Below, piece after piece: positions 1 through 9,444 of a stretch of 64,000 nucleotides of DNA. The notes under the pieces were generated by a model. It saw nothing but the letters and a program-made list of their open reading frames with translations. It searched no databases and was not told the origin of the DNA. The translations under genes and the position numbers were made by a program. The stretch covers positions 16,957 to 80,956 of the forward strand of contig NZ_CAMPHV010000021.1 of NCBI RefSeq assembly GCF_946886105.1. Direction: 5' to 3'. Source of the stretch: an uncultured Pseudomonas sp. (lineage in GTDB: Bacteria > Pseudomonadota > Gammaproteobacteria > Pseudomonadales > Pseudomonadaceae). Positions within the stretch are counted from its first letter, which is position 1, and every line of letters starts with the position of its first letter.

Positions 1-586
1 GCGCCGAGTGCGCTTCGCGACCGTCGAATTCGATGCCCGCCGCCTGGCAGGCTTTGGCCAGTACGGTCTGGCCGTAAGCCAGGCCGGCGAGGGTCGCGGT
101 ATCGAAGCTGGAGAAGGGGTGGAAGGGGTTGCGCTTGAGGTCGCAACGCATCACCGCGGCATTCAGGAAGCCCAGGTCGAAGCTGCTGTTGTGACCGACC
201 AGGATCGCCCTTTTGCAGCCGTTGGCCTTCAGCGATTTACGCAGGCCGCGGAAGATTTCGCCCAAGGCGTGCTCTTCGCTGACCGCCATGCGTAACGGGT
301 GGTCGAGCTTGATCCCGGTAAAGTCCAGCGCCGCCTGTTCGATATTGGCGCCGGCGAATGGCTCGATGCGGAAGAAATGGGTGTGGTCGGGGTAGAGGAA
401 GCCTTGTTCGTCCATCGCGATGGTGGTCGCGGCGATTTCCAGCAGGGCATCGGTGGCGCAGTTGAAGCCGCCGGTCTCCACGTCGACCACCACTGGCAGA
501 TAGCCGCGAAAGCGTGCGGCCATGGGATGGCGCGGTCCCGAGGGGGCGTTGTTGTCCTGGTCGTCTTCGTACAGGTCTTCGCTCAC
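1..586 (-). CDS. rnt: Ribonuclease T (3' part beyond window edge)
   Basis: Exoribonuclease of the DEDD family that trims tRNA and other stable RNA 3' ends. The start is a GTG at 584-586, and the first residues read [10 protein letters not shown]. The exonuclease motif VDVETGGF (D35, E37), a GHNSSFD motif near residue 137 and the catalytic-His region AHSA at the window edge are all visible. About 195 codons are present of the usual ~215-225, so the final catalytic Asp lies outside the window. The GTG start overlaps the pyrC stop as GTGA, so the gene is probably translated by coupling to pyrC. Confidence 0.93.
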   Translation of the reverse strand, partial: MSEDLYEDDQDNNAPSGPRHPMAARFRGYLPVVVDVETGGFNCATDALLEIAATTIAMDEQGFLYPDHTHFFRIEPFAGANIEQAALDFTGIKLDHPLRMAVSEEHALGEIFRGLRKSLKANGCKRAILVGHNSSFDLGFLNAAVMRCDLKRNPFHPFSSFDTATLAGLAYGQTVLAKACQAAGIEFDGREAHSA

Positions 587-1629
587 AGGGAGGTCTCCAG
601 CAGACGCCAGCGCAGGGTTTCGCCGGCGCGCAACGGAACTACGCTCTGGTCGCCCAGGGGCAGGGTGCTCGGTGCGGTCCAGTCTTCGCGCACCAGGGTG
701 ATGGTCTCGCTGTTGCGCGGCAGGCCATAGAAGTCCGGGCCGTGCTGGCTGGCGAAGGCTTCCAGCTTGTCCAGCGCGTTGCGCTGCTCGAACGCCTCGG
801 CATACAGCTCGATGGCGGCATAGGCGGTGTAGCAGCCGGCGCAGCCGCAGGCGGCTTCCTTGGCGTGGCGGGCGTGGGGCGCCGAGTCGGTGCCGAGGAA
901 GAATTTGACGTTGCCGCTGGTGGCCGCGTCGAGCAGCGCTTCCTGGTGCACATTGCGCTTGAGAATCGGCAGGCAATAGAAGTGCGGGCGAATGCCGCCG
1001 ACCAGCATGTGGTTGCGGTTGTACAGCAGGTGGTGGGCGGTGATGGTCGCGCCGACGTTGGTCGGGGCGCCTTTGACGAACTCGACCGCATCACGGGTGG
1101 TGATGTGTTCGAACACCACTTTCAGCGTGGGGAAGCGCTCGACGACGCGGGTCAGGTGTTCGTCGATGAAGGCCTTCTCGCGGTCAAACACGTCGATCTC
1201 GGCTCGGGTTACTTCGCCGTGCACCAGTAGCAGCATGCCAACTTCGGCCATGGCTTCCAGCGCCGGGAAGATCTTGTCGATGCTGGTGACGCCAGAGTCG
1301 GAGTTGGTGGTGGCGCCAGCCGGGTAGAGTTTGGCTGCATAAACGAAGCCGCTGGCCTTGGCCGCGCGCACATCCTCGGGGCTGGTGTTGTCCGTGAGGT
1401 AGAGCACCATCAGCGGCTCGAAGCGGCTAGCGGCCGGGCGTGCGGCCAGGATGCGCTGGCGGTAGGCGTCGGCCTCGGCTGCATTGCGCACCGGCGGCAC
1501 GAGGTTGGGCATGATGATCGCGCGGCCGAAGGTGCGGGCGACATCGGCGACGGTATGCGGCAATACGGCACCATCGCGCAGGTGAATGTGCCAGTCGTCG
1601 GGTCGCAGCAAGGTAAGGCGGTCAGTCAT
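583..1629 (-). CDS. pyrC: Dihydroorotase
   Basis: Third step of pyrimidine biosynthesis, interconverting carbamoyl-aspartate and dihydroorotate in the cytosol. 348 residues, the length of the E. coli PyrC class. The metal-binding HIH motif sits at the N-terminus ([10 protein letters not shown]), the carboxylated-lysine region reads [15 protein letters not shown], and a FLGTDSAPH motif lies late in the protein. The ATG at 1627-1629 begins [10 protein letters not shown], the family N-terminus; a longer in-frame extension to 1899 is not homologous and was dropped. It is followed by overlapping rnt and is divergent from motY. Confidence 0.97.
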   Translation of the reverse strand: MTDRLTLLRPDDWHIHLRDGAVLPHTVADVARTFGRAIIMPNLVPPVRNAAEADAYRQRILAARPAASRFEPLMVLYLTDNTSPEDVRAAKASGFVYAAKLYPAGATTNSDSGVTSIDKIFPALEAMAEVGMLLLVHGEVTRAEIDVFDREKAFIDEHLTRVVERFPTLKVVFEHITTRDAVEFVKGAPTNVGATITAHHLLYNRNHMLVGGIRPHFYCLPILKRNVHQEALLDAATSGNVKFFLGTDSAPHARHAKEAACGCAGCYTAYAAIELYAEAFEQRNALDKLEAFASQHGPDFYGLPRNSETITLVREDWTAPSTLPLGDQSVVPLRAGETLRWRLLETSL

Positions 1630-1828
1630 GGGGGCTTCCAGGCGGGTAAAACGTGCGGCGAATGCTACCGGAAAAGCCTTGCCGGGGCACGCCGAAAGCG
1701 GCTTCGGGGCGACAAAACGGGTCAGGTGGCCTGCTTCCCGGCTCTGCGGGAAAACTGATCGAGCCTCAAGTATTCGCGCGCGCCACCGATACCCAAAGGG
1801 AACGCCGTTATTCCTCGTGGAGCCTGCC

Positions 1829-2737
1829 GTGCGCCAGCCAACCCTCGCTTTGCTTAGCCTGCTCGCCAGCCTGCCGCTGTGCTTGCCGGCGTGGGGCATC
1901 AGCTTTCAGACACGCTTGGAAAAAGTCGAATGGCAGGTCGAGGGCGATCAATTCGAATGCCGCTTGTCGCAGCCCGTTACAGATTTCGGCGCGGGTGAGT
2001 TCGTCCGCCGTGCCGGCGAGCAGGTGACCTTTCGTCTGCAAGCGCGCGAGCGTTGGCTGGGTACGGGCTCTGCGCTGCTCTTGGCGGCGGCGGCGCCCTG
2101 GCAGCCGGGGCGCGGTGATATCAATCTGGGCGTGGTAACGGTGAGCACTGGCGAGGTGCCGTTCAACAGCACCGAGGAGCAAGGCGCGCGCTTGCTCACG
2201 GGCTTGCTGGAGGGCCGCAGCCCGTTGGTCAGGCATCGCACCCAACACGGCGGCGAGGGGCTGGAAGTGCGCCTGCTGCCGGTCAAGTTCCGCAAGGCCT
2301 ATGACGACTACCTGGGCTGCACGGCCAAGCTGTTGCCGGTGAATTTCGATCAGGTGCGTCAGTCCAGCGTCGGCTTCCCTGGCGGCGGGGTGGATCTGGA
2401 TCCGCAGGCCAAGGCCAAGCTGGATATCGTCCTGACCTTCCTCAAGGCCGACCCCAGCGTCAATCGCATCCAGCTCGACGGTCATGCCGACAACAGCGGT
2501 AATCGCCTGACCAATCGCGACCTCTCGCGGCGTCGCGCGCAAGCGGTGATGGAATATCTCAAGGCCAACGGCGTGCCGGCGGAGAACATCACCATGCGTT
2601 TCCATGGCGAGCGTTATCCGCTGGTGCGCAATAGCAGTGAAGCCAACCGGGCGAAAAATCGTCGGGTCAGCATCCTGCTCGACCGTGCGCCCGAGGTGCA
2701 ATCGACAGCACCAGATGCGCCTGTGCCGAGCTCCTGA
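1829..2737 (+). CDS. motY: MotY-like flagellar stator-associated protein (OmpA C-domain)
   Basis: Periplasmic component of the flagellar T-ring that anchors the stator to peptidoglycan. 302 residues: a signal peptide (ending around LPLCLPAWG), an N-terminal MotY domain, and a C-terminal OmpA-like peptidoglycan-binding domain with [11 protein letters not shown] and [11 protein letters not shown]. The GTG start at 1829 was chosen because GGAG lies about 7 bases upstream and a signal peptide follows directly; the open frame runs back to 1586 without a plausible N-terminus. The pyrC-motY-argG neighbourhood matches P. aeruginosa as I recall it, and supports MotY over a generic OmpA lipoprotein. 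Confidence 0.88.
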   Translation: MRQPTLALLSLLASLPLCLPAWGISFQTRLEKVEWQVEGDQFECRLSQPVTDFGAGEFVRRAGEQVTFRLQARERWLGTGSALLLAAAAPWQPGRGDINLGVVTVSTGEVPFNSTEEQGARLLTGLLEGRSPLVRHRTQHGGEGLEVRLLPVKFRKAYDDYLGCTAKLLPVNFDQVRQSSVGFPGGGVDLDPQAKAKLDIVLTFLKADPSVNRIQLDGHADNSGNRLTNRDLSRRRAQAVMEYLKANGVPAENITMRFHGERYPLVRNSSEANRAKNRRVSILLDRAPEVQSTAPDAPVPSS

Positions 2738-2868
2738 GCCCCGCTGGCAGGCAGTTTCCGGCGACGAAGTCGACACCTGGTCGTTGCAAGCGGTCGCGGC
2801 CCTGTAAATTGACCGCCAAGGCCAGTAGAATCACGGGTTTTCCCGCACAACCCCGTGGAGTTGATGGC

Positions 2869-4086
2869 ATGGCCGACGTAAACAAGGTAGTCCTGGCATA
2901 TTCCGGTGGCCTGGACACCTCGGTGATCCTCAAGTGGCTGCAAGATACCTATAACTGCGAAGTGGTGACCTTCACCGCCGACCTCGGCCAGGGCGAAGAA
3001 GTCGAGCCGGCCCGCGCCAAGGCCAAGGCGATGGGCGTCAAGGAGATCTACATCGACGATTTGCGCGAAGAGTTCGTCCGCGACTTCGTCTACCCGATGT
3101 TCCGCGCCAACACCATCTACGAAGGCGAGTACCTGCTGGGTACCTCCATCGCCCGTCCGCTGATCGCCAAGCGCCTGATCGAAATCGCCAACGAAACCGG
3201 CGCCGACGCTATTTCCCATGGCGCCACCGGCAAGGGTAACGACCAGGTGCGTTTCGAACTGGGCGCTTATGCGCTCAAACCGGGGGTCAAGGTGATCGCA
3301 CCGTGGCGCGAGTGGGACCTGCTGTCGCGCGAGAAGCTGATGGACTACGCCGAAAAGCACGCCATCCCGATCGAGCGTCACGGCAAGAAGAAGTCGCCGT
3401 ATTCCATGGATGCCAACCTGCTGCACATCTCCTATGAGGGCGGCGTGCTGGAAGACACCTGGACCGAGCACGAAGAAGACATGTGGCGCTGGACCAAGTC
3501 GCCGGAAGCCGCGCCGGATACCCCGACCTATATCGAACTGACCTACCGCGCTGGTGACATCGTCGCCATCGACGGCAAGGAAATGACCCCAGCTACGGTA
3601 CTGGCTGAACTGAACCGCATCGGCGGCGAGAACGGCATCGGCCGTCTGGACATCGTCGAGAACCGTTTCGTCGGCATGAAGTCGCGCGGCTGCTACGAAA
3701 CCCCCGGCGGCACCATCATGCTCAAGGGCCACCGCGCCATCGAGTCGATCACCCTGGATCGCGAAGTCGCGCACCTGAAAGACGAGTTGATGCCGAAATA
3801 CGCCAGCCTGATTTACAACGGTTTCTGGTGGAGCCCGGAGCGTCTGATGCTGCAGCAGATGATCGACGCTTCCCAGGCCAACGTGAACGGCGTAGTGCGC
3901 CTGAAGCTGTACAAGGGCAACGTGATCGTCACCGGGCGTAAGTCCGATGATTCGCTGTTCGATGCCAATATCGCCACCTTCGAAGAAGACGGCGGCGCAT
4001 ACAACCAGCAGGATGCAGCGGGCTTTATCAAGCTCAATGCCCTGCGCATGCGCATCGCCGCGGGCAAAGGGCGCAAGATGCTCTGA
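2869..4086 (+). CDS. argG: Argininosuccinate synthase
   Basis: Cytosolic ATP-dependent condensation of citrulline and aspartate in arginine biosynthesis. 405 residues, typical for the bacterial family. The PP-loop [10 protein letters not shown] lies at the N-terminus, with [11 protein letters not shown] and the [17 protein letters not shown] region typical of ArgG downstream. The start at [14 protein letters not shown] was chosen over an upstream in-frame start because it matches the family N-terminus. A GC hairpin with a short T run (4169-4190) follows the gene, after a REP-type palindrome. Confidence 0.98.
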   Translation: MADVNKVVLAYSGGLDTSVILKWLQDTYNCEVVTFTADLGQGEEVEPARAKAKAMGVKEIYIDDLREEFVRDFVYPMFRANTIYEGEYLLGTSIARPLIAKRLIEIANETGADAISHGATGKGNDQVRFELGAYALKPGVKVIAPWREWDLLSREKLMDYAEKHAIPIERHGKKKSPYSMDANLLHISYEGGVLEDTWTEHEEDMWRWTKSPEAAPDTPTYIELTYRAGDIVAIDGKEMTPATVLAELNRIGGENGIGRLDIVENRFVGMKSRGCYETPGGTIMLKGHRAIESITLDREVAHLKDELMPKYASLIYNGFWWSPERLMLQQMIDASQANVNGVVRLKLYKGNVIVTGRKSDDSLFDANIATFEEDGGAYNQQDAAGFIKLNALRMRIAAGKGRKML

Positions 4087-4094
4087 GGCTGAGT

Positions 4095-4155
4095 TAGGAG
4101 CGAGGGGGCGCGGAGTCCTTGCTCGCGAAATGATCGCGAGCAAGCTCGCTCCTAC
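4095..4155. repeat. REP/BIME palindrome between argG and gloA
   Basis: The outer arms TAGGAGCGAG (4095-4104) and CTCGCTCCTA (4146-4155) are perfect inverted repeats. Inside lies a second hairpin, GCTCGCGA (4121-4128) with TCGCGAGC (4134-4141). The sequence GCGAGCAAGCTCGCTCCTACA is the common pseudomonad REP type. It lies wholly in the untranslated argG 3' region. Confidence 0.85.
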
Positions 4156-4168
4156 AGGCAAAACGCAG

Positions 4169-4190
4169 CCCCGGCCACAAGCCGGGGTTT
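4169..4190 (+). terminator. Intrinsic terminator after argG
   Basis: Stem CCCCGGC (4169-4175) / GCCGGGG (4181-4187) with a 5-base loop, followed by TTT. The T run is short, so termination may be partial; gloA starts 33 bases later. Confidence 0.6.
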
Positions 4191-4222
4191 GCATTTATAG
4201 GGTCGTAAAGAGGAGAACCTCG

Positions 4223-4615
4223 ATGAGACTGTTGCACACCATGCTGCGCGTCAGCGATCTGGATAAATCCATCGCCTTTTACACCGAAGTGCTGGGCATG
4301 ACCCTGCTGCGGCGCAAGGACTACCCGGACGGTCAGTTCACCCTGGCGTTCGTCGGTTATGGCGACGAGGCGCACAACAGCGTGATCGAGCTGACCCATA
4401 ACTGGGGCGTCGACAGCTACGAGCTGGGCACCGGCTACGGCCATATCGCCCTGGAAGTGAGCGATGTCTACAAGGCCTGCGAGGACATCCGTTCGCGCGG
4501 CGGCAAGATCACCCGCGAACCCGGACCGATGAAGCACGGCAGCAGTATTCTGGCGTTCGTCGAGGATCCGGACGGCTACAAGATCGAATTGCTGTCGCCG
4601 CGGCGGGCTGATTAA
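4223..4615 (+). CDS. gloA: Lactoylglutathione lyase (glyoxalase I)
   Basis: Isomerises the methylglyoxal-glutathione hemithioacetal to S-lactoylglutathione; metal dependent, cytosolic. 130 residues, near the ~135 of E. coli GloA. The N-terminal [18 protein letters not shown] carries the first metal His, VIELTHNWG a Glu, YGHIALEV the second His and GYKIELL the last Glu. A strong AGGAGA site precedes the ATG at 4223; the frame is open far upstream inside the argG region but without a family N-terminus. Confidence 0.95.
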   Translation: MRLLHTMLRVSDLDKSIAFYTEVLGMTLLRRKDYPDGQFTLAFVGYGDEAHNSVIELTHNWGVDSYELGTGYGHIALEVSDVYKACEDIRSRGGKITREPGPMKHGSSILAFVEDPDGYKIELLSPRRAD

Positions 4616-4681
4616 ACTATGCTTTGTAAGTGATGGCTTACAGGGCAAATGGTTATTTGGCTTGGCCAGACGAGGTGCTAC

Positions 4682-5752
4682 ATGGCTAGTGAGAACTACG
4701 CGCAGCGGCTGATTCGAGCCGTGCAGGAGTTGTCCATGTCAAGGAGTCTGGATGCGATAGCCGATGTCGTACGCCACGCGGCGCGTGAGCTGGTCGGCGC
4801 CGATGGCGCTACTTTCGTCCTGCGTGATGGCGAGCAATGCTTCTATAAGGACGAGGACGCGATCTGTCCGCTATGGAAGGGCCAACGCTTCCCTCTGCAT
4901 ACCTGTATCAGCGGTTGGGCCATGCTCAATCGGCAGGCCACGGTCATCGAAGATATCTATCTGGATGCGCGCATTCCCCATGCGGCCTATCGACCGACCT
5001 TCGTTAAAAGCCTGGTCATGGTGCCGATCCGTATCCTGGATCCCATAGGCGCCATTGGCACCTACTGGGCCAGCCCGCACCGTGCTACGGCGAATCAAGT
5101 GGAAATGCTGCAGGCGTTGGCCGATGCCACCTCGGTAGCCCTGGAAAATGTGCAGATGTATGCCGAGCTGGAGCGTCGGGTGGAGGAGCGCACCGCGCAA
5201 CTGGCCGAGATCAACCAACGGCTGCAGGAAGAGGTGGCGGTGCGCGAGCAGACCGAGCAGGCCGTGCGGCAATTGTCGCTGACCGATGAATTGACTGGGC
5301 TTTACAACAGGCGCGGCTTTTTGCTTCTGGCCGAGCGTGAGCTAACGTCGGCGCGCCGCCGCCAGAGCCGCAGCCTGCTGCTATATGCCGATCTGGATTA
5401 CCTGAAGCTAGCCAACGACCGTTTTGGCCACGCGGCGGGCGATGCCATGCTGGTCGATGCGGCTAACGTGCTCAAATCGGTATTCCGTGCCACCGACGTG
5501 GTGGCGCGTTTGGGTGGCGATGAGTTCGTGGTTCTGGCCTGCGATTACGACAGTAGCGAAGAGGTGCGGCAGCGTTTGGATAAGGCGGTGGACGAGTTCC
5601 ATCGCCGTAGCGGTCGGCAGTTGTCGCTAAGCGTTGGGGTTGCCGAGTCCTCATTGCAGGAGGGTGAAGGTTTAGAGCATTTGCTAACCCAGGCCGATGC
5701 CGCCATGTACGCTAACAAATGCGCAAGGCGCAGTTTGCAGGCGATGGTATGA
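4682..5752 (+). CDS. GAF-GGDEF diguanylate cyclase
   Basis: Predicted cytosolic sensor that makes cyclic di-GMP. 356 residues from the ATG at 4682 (GAGG upstream; an alternative ATG at 4649 would add 11 residues). A GAF domain occupies roughly residues 15-155, a charged coiled coil about 157-198, and GGDEF 199-356. The active-site motif GGDEF is intact at 278-282, and a product-inhibition I-site RATD lies at 269-272 with the canonical 5-residue spacing, so it is probably active and feedback-inhibited. No transmembrane segment or signal peptide is seen. The GAF ligand cannot be read from sequence. Confidence 0.92.
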   Translation: MASENYAQRLIRAVQELSMSRSLDAIADVVRHAARELVGADGATFVLRDGEQCFYKDEDAICPLWKGQRFPLHTCISGWAMLNRQATVIEDIYLDARIPHAAYRPTFVKSLVMVPIRILDPIGAIGTYWASPHRATANQVEMLQALADATSVALENVQMYAELERRVEERTAQLAEINQRLQEEVAVREQTEQAVRQLSLTDELTGLYNRRGFLLLAERELTSARRRQSRSLLLYADLDYLKLANDRFGHAAGDAMLVDAANVLKSVFRATDVVARLGGDEFVVLACDYDSSEEVRQRLDKAVDEFHRRSGRQLSLSVGVAESSLQEGEGLEHLLTQADAAMYANKCARRSLQAMV

Positions 5753-5759
5753 CGAACAA

Positions 5760-5784
5760 AAAGCCCCGCTGATTGCGGGGCTTT
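5760..5784. terminator. Bidirectional intrinsic terminator
   Basis: AAAGCCCCGC (5760-5769) / GCGGGGCTTT (5775-5784) with a 5-base loop. It serves the plus-strand GGDEF gene and the minus-strand gene ending at 5802. Confidence 0.85.
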
Positions 5785-5801
5785 GGGCTTAACGGCTTGG
5801 T

Positions 5802-5981
5802 CTACAGGTCGAAATCGTATTCGGCCAACTGCTTGTTCAGCCGTCGCTCTTCGAGGAAGTTATCGATGATGCGGCGCTTGGTCAGATTGGTTTTCGCCAC
5901 TTCGACCGGGGCTTCCGCGTCCTCGGCATCCTCTGCGACAAAGTCTTCATCGAGTTCAAGATCTTCTTTAGCAGTGCTCAT
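5802..5981 (-). CDS. Small acidic conserved protein (PA3496-like)
   Basis: 59 residues from the ATG at 5979-5981, chosen over the upstream GTG at 5990 because GGAG sits about 8 bases before it. The protein begins with an acidic stretch (KEDLELDEDFVAEDAEDAE) and ends with a basic/hydrophobic helix (RRIIDNFLEERRLNKQLAEYDFDL). It resembles the small pseudomonad family that I recall beside nth in P. aeruginosa. No signal peptide or membrane segment is visible and the function is unknown. It lies downstream of nth on the same strand, with a palindromic repeat in between. Confidence 0.8.
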   Translation of the reverse strand: MSTAKEDLELDEDFVAEDAEDAEAPVEVAKTNLTKRRIIDNFLEERRLNKQLAEYDFDL

Positions 5982-6007
5982 CTGTCTCACTCCAGGCTAC
6001 CAGGGCC

Positions 6008-6145
6008 ATTCAGCTGGCGTGAAAACTACTGCGCTCGGCCATGCTGCGTTGGAAACAGGCTCACGCTGCTCATTTACAGCTCGTAAGCTCCGCGTGCTCG
6101 CCTGTTTCCGCCTTGCCTGACCTTCGCTCGCTGCGTTTTCACACA
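6008..6145. repeat. Nested palindromic dispersed repeat, copy A
   Basis: Outer arms GTGAAAAC (6019-6026) / GTTTTCAC (6135-6142); inner arms GGAAACAGGC (6051-6060) / GCCTGTTTCC (6100-6109); a further CACGC (6062-6066) / GCGTG (6092-6096). The 26-base core at 6067-6092 differs at only two positions, on the opposite strand, from the core of copy B at 41187-41212. The stems of the two copies differ in sequence but stay paired. No open frame of note lies inside. Confidence 0.8.
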
Positions 6146-6231
6146 ACCTGATTTGCGCATCTTATAGCGGCAAAACCTGGGCGGGTAAAAAAGATTTTTT
6201 CAATCGAAATGCGGGCTTTTCTATAGAAAAG

Positions 6232-6870
6232 CTATTCGTCCGAGGTTTTGTGCTTGTATTCACACAAATCTTCGATGCGGCAACTGCCGCAGCGCGGCTT
6301 GCGGGCCTGGCAAACGTAACGGCCGTGGAGGATCAGCCAGTGATGCGAATCCAGGAGAAATTCCTTGGGGACGAACTTGAGCAGCTTCTTCTCCACCTCG
6401 ACCACATTCTTGCCGGGAGCTATGCCTGTGCGGTTGCTGACCCGAAAAATATGGGTGTCCACCGCCATGGTCAGCTGACGAAAGGCCGTGTTGAGTACCA
6501 CGTTGGCGGTCTTGCGACCGACCCCGGGCAGGGCCTCCAGGGCTTCGCGGGTTTCGGGCACCTGGCCGCCGTGCCGTTCGATCAGCAATCGGCAGGTTTC
6601 GATAACGTTCTTCGCCTTGCTGTTGTACAGACCGATGGTCTTGATGTACTCGCTCAAGCCTTCGACGCCCAAGGCATAGATCGCTTCGGGGGTATTGGCC
6701 ACCGGGTACAACTTGGCGGTGGCCTTGTTGACCCCGACGTCTGTGGCTTGGGCCGAAAGAATCACCGCAATCAGCAATTCGAACGGCGTGCTATAGGCCA
6801 ATTCGGTTTTCGGCTCGGGATTGTCTTCGTGCAGTCGGCGGAAAATCTCGTAGCGCTTGGCCGCGTTCAC
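6232..6870 (-). CDS. nth: Endonuclease III
   Basis: DNA glycosylase/AP lyase for oxidised pyrimidines in base excision repair. 212 residues, the usual length. The helix-hairpin-helix [12 protein letters not shown] carries the catalytic Lys, [11 protein letters not shown] the catalytic Asp, and the C-terminal [17 protein letters not shown] the four cysteines of the [4Fe-4S] cluster. The ATG overlaps the rnfE stop, making nth the last gene of the rnf operon, a linkage seen widely in gammaproteobacteria. Confidence 0.98.
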   Translation of the reverse strand: MNAAKRYEIFRRLHEDNPEPKTELAYSTPFELLIAVILSAQATDVGVNKATAKLYPVANTPEAIYALGVEGLSEYIKTIGLYNSKAKNVIETCRLLIERHGGQVPETREALEALPGVGRKTANVVLNTAFRQLTMAVDTHIFRVSNRTGIAPGKNVVEVEKKLLKFVPKEFLLDSHHWLILHGRYVCQARKPRCGSCRIEDLCEYKHKTSDE

Positions 6871-7577
6871 TCGATCACTCCGGTTACCCGCACGCGGCGG
6901 CTTTGCACCGGGGTATCGACCTGGCGGGCTTTGGCGCGCTCGGCCAGCACCTCGTCGATACGGTTCTTACCCGCGATCAGCAGGCCAAGGACGATAAAGG
7001 CCCCCGGTGGCAATATCGCCAGAAGGAAGCCGTTGTAATCGCTGACCAGCGTCAGTTGCCAGTCGCTGGCAATGGGGCCGAACAGCAGGTGCATATTGGC
7101 TAGGATCGCGCCGGTGCCGAGCAGTTCGCGCACTGCACCAATCGCCACCAGTACCACGCCGAAGCCCAGGCCCATCATCAGGCCGTCGTAGGCGGCGCGG
7201 GCGGGGTCGTGCTTGGCGGCGAAACCATCGGCGCGGCCGAGGATCACGCAGTTGGTGGTGATCAGCGGAATGAAGATGCCAAGGATCTGGTACAGCTCGT
7301 AGGTGAACGCCTGCATCAGCAATTCGATGCAGGTGGTCAGGGCGGCGATGATCATCACGAAGGCCGGCAGGCGCACCGCGGTGTTGACCACCCCGCGTAC
7401 CAGCGACACCGCGGTGTTGGAGCAGATCAGCACCACCGCGCTGGCCAGTGCAAGGCCCAGGGCGTTGACCGTGGAGTTACTGACCCCGAGCAGCGGGCAC
7501 AAGCCGAGCAGCTGCACCAGCGCCGGGTTGTTCTTCCACAGACCGTTGAGGGTTATCTCGCGATAGCGGGTACTCAT
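6867..7577 (-). CDS. rnfE: Electron transport complex subunit RnfE/RsxE
   Basis: Integral membrane subunit of the ion-pumping ferredoxin:NAD oxidoreductase (Rnf), also known as Rsx, which reduces SoxR in enteric bacteria. 236 residues with about six hydrophobic segments and the RnfA/E signature [16 protein letters not shown] and [18 protein letters not shown]. It is paralogous to rnfA in this operon. It overlaps rnfG upstream and nth downstream by 4 bases each, so translation is coupled. Confidence 0.97.
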   Translation of the reverse strand: MSTRYREITLNGLWKNNPALVQLLGLCPLLGVSNSTVNALGLALASAVVLICSNTAVSLVRGVVNTAVRLPAFVMIIAALTTCIELLMQAFTYELYQILGIFIPLITTNCVILGRADGFAAKHDPARAAYDGLMMGLGFGVVLVAIGAVRELLGTGAILANMHLLFGPIASDWQLTLVSDYNGFLLAILPPGAFIVLGLLIAGKNRIDEVLAERAKARQVDTPVQSRRVRVTGVIE

Positions 7578-8275
7578 GGCGCGGTTCCTCGCTGATTATC
7601 GGTGCTCGGGCTCTGCGGCGCGGGTAGGGCGGAGTCGTCGGCTGGCGCGCCTTCGGCGAGCAGTTCGCGGCGATGCGCATCGAAGTAAAGCAGGGCGTTA
7701 TGCACCGCCTTGACCACCGCGCGCGGGGTGATGGTGGCGCCGGCGAACTGGTCGAACTCGCCGCGGTCTTTCTTCACCGCCCAACCGGCCTCGTTCGGAT
7801 TGTTCAACGACTTGCCGGCGAAGGTATTGATCCAGGGGCTTTTGGCCAGTTCGATCTTGTCGCCCAAGCCAGGGGTTTCGCGGTGCCCGACCACGCGCAC
7901 GCCGGCCAGGCGCCTGTCAGCGTGAATGCCGACCAGCAAGCGGATCGCGCCGCTGTAACCGTCCGGGGCGGTGGCCTGGAGGATCACCGCAGCGGCTCGA
8001 CCGTCCTTGAGTGCGATATACGCCTGCTGCGGGCTACGGCTGCCGAGCAGCGGGTCTTGCACGGCGATGCTGTTATCCAGCAGATGATTGTCGTAGCTGC
8101 CGGGTGGCAGGATCTCGCCCAGGGCACGCACTTGGGCTTCGCGGGCGGAGGCTTCGATGCGGCTGGCGGTGGCTTGCTGGATCAGGGTTACGGCGCCTAC
8201 CGTAACCACGGCGAACAGACCGAGTACCGCGCTATTTTTCAGCATCGAACGGCTGATTTCGGGAAGCATGTTCAT
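7574..8275 (-). CDS. rnfG: Electron transport complex subunit RnfG/RsxG
   Basis: Periplasmic flavoprotein subunit of Rnf. 233 residues with one N-terminal membrane anchor (about residues 13-35) and an FMN-binding domain. The covalent-flavinylation motif reads [12 protein letters not shown], matching the [S/A]GAT family motif whose Thr carries the FMN. It overlaps rnfD and rnfE. The C-terminal 20-25 residues are Ala/Ser/Pro-rich and variable. Confidence 0.96.
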   Translation of the reverse strand: MNMLPEISRSMLKNSAVLGLFAVVTVGAVTLIQQATASRIEASAREAQVRALGEILPPGSYDNHLLDNSIAVQDPLLGSRSPQQAYIALKDGRAAAVILQATAPDGYSGAIRLLVGIHADRRLAGVRVVGHRETPGLGDKIELAKSPWINTFAGKSLNNPNEAGWAVKKDRGEFDQFAGATITPRAVVKAVHNALLYFDAHRRELLAEGAPADDSALPAPQSPSTDNQRGTAP

Positions 8276-9303
8276 TCGCCCAACTTGAAGCCGCGGCTCG
8301 GCTTGCGATGGCCGTAGGTGCGCGGCCGGGTGTAGTAGTCGATGGTCGGCGCCGCCAGGTTCATCAGCAGCACGGCGAACGCCACCGCATCCGGGTAGCC
8401 GCCCCAGGCTCGGATCACATAGACCAGCACGCCGACGCCAATACCGAAGATCAGCCGGCCCAGGTTACTGGTGGCGCCGGAGACCGGGTCGGTGACGATA
8501 AAGAAGGCGCCGAGCATGGTTGCGCCGCTCAGCAGGTGAAACAGCGGCGAGCCGTGGGAGTCCGAGCCGCTGCCGTTCCAGAACAGCAGGCTCATGACGA
8601 ACAGCCCAGCGAGCATGCCCAGCGGCGCATGCCAGGTGAACAGGCGCTTGTGCAGCAGGTACAGACCGCCGGCGAGGAATGCCAGGTTGACCGCTTCGCT
8701 GGCCATGCCGCCGAAGTGGCCGAACGCCGGGTTCTGTTGCCAGAGTTCGTCCATGGTCAGGCTTTTGTTGATCTTCAGGGCATCCAGCGCGGTGGCCTGA
8801 ACCCAGCCGTCCGGCAACTGGGCCAAGCCCAGCACCTGCTGCAGGCCGCCGAGCAGGTCGACACTGTGCGGCGCGGGCCAGCGCGTCATCTCCAGCGGGA
8901 AGGAGATCAGCACCACCACGTAGCCGAGCATCGCCGGGTTGAACGGGTTTTGCCCGAGACCGCCGTACAGTTGCTTGCCGAACACGATGGCGAAACCGCA
9001 GGCGATCAACGTCAGCCACCAGGGCGAGTAGGGCGGCAGGGCCAGGGCCAATAGCACCGCGGTGACCAGGGCGCTGTAGTCCTTGAGGAAGAAGCCCAGC
9101 GGGCGCTTGCGCAAGGCCAGGATGGCCGCCTCGAAACCCAGGGCGCAGGCGCTGGCCCAGAGCAGGTTGTACAGGGTGCCGGCGCCGAACAGCCAGGTCA
9201 GTGCCAATATGCCGGGCACGGTGGCGAGCATGACCTGCAGCATCACCTGCTGGGTCCGGTTGCTGCCCTTGGCGTGGGGCGATGTGATACGGGGCAGGGC
9301 CAT
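8272..9303 (-). CDS. rnfD: Electron transport complex subunit RnfD/RsxD
   Basis: Membrane flavoprotein subunit of Rnf. 343 residues from the ATG at 9301-9303 ([13 protein letters not shown], the family N-terminus), with 9-10 hydrophobic segments. The flavinylation motif [15 protein letters not shown] is present, as is [12 protein letters not shown], typical of RnfD/NqrB. About 140 bases separate it from rnfC, an unusual gap in an otherwise overlapping operon, and that gap carries two REP palindromes. Confidence 0.96.
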   Translation of the reverse strand: MALPRITSPHAKGSNRTQQVMLQVMLATVPGILALTWLFGAGTLYNLLWASACALGFEAAILALRKRPLGFFLKDYSALVTAVLLALALPPYSPWWLTLIACGFAIVFGKQLYGGLGQNPFNPAMLGYVVVLISFPLEMTRWPAPHSVDLLGGLQQVLGLAQLPDGWVQATALDALKINKSLTMDELWQQNPAFGHFGGMASEAVNLAFLAGGLYLLHKRLFTWHAPLGMLAGLFVMSLLFWNGSGSDSHGSPLFHLLSGATMLGAFFIVTDPVSGATSNLGRLIFGIGVGVLVYVIRAWGGYPDAVAFAVLLMNLAAPTIDYYTRPRTYGHRKPSRGFKLGE

Positions 9304-9368
9304 TGGCGCTCCGGTTGGTGTCTTGCATAGGCTGCGCCGTGCGCGGCCTGGATAACTGTTCAAAACCT

Positions 9369-9441
9369 AACCCGGATCTGTTCCGGGACAATCATTGGCA
9401 GACATGTATGGCGCAGCTTTCCCGGATTGCATCCGGGCTAC
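9369..9441. repeat. REP palindromes in the rnfC-rnfD gap
   Basis: Two imperfect CCCGGAT...ATCCGGG-type palindromes, at 9369-9388 and 9421-9441; the second is the GTAGCCCGGATGCAATCCGGG family on the opposite strand. They lie inside the rnf transcript, between the rnfC stop and the rnfD start. Confidence 0.75.
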
Positions 9442-9444
9442 GGG

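Noticed and set aside
2784..2810. Sigma-70 promoter for argG (TTGCAA and TGTAAA/TAAATT)
   Set aside because: The spacing is only 13-15 bases, too short for a standard promoter.
2614..4194. 526-codon open frame opposite argG
   Set aside because: It mirrors argG codon positions, has no ribosome site and no recognisable protein; a typical high-GC shadow frame.
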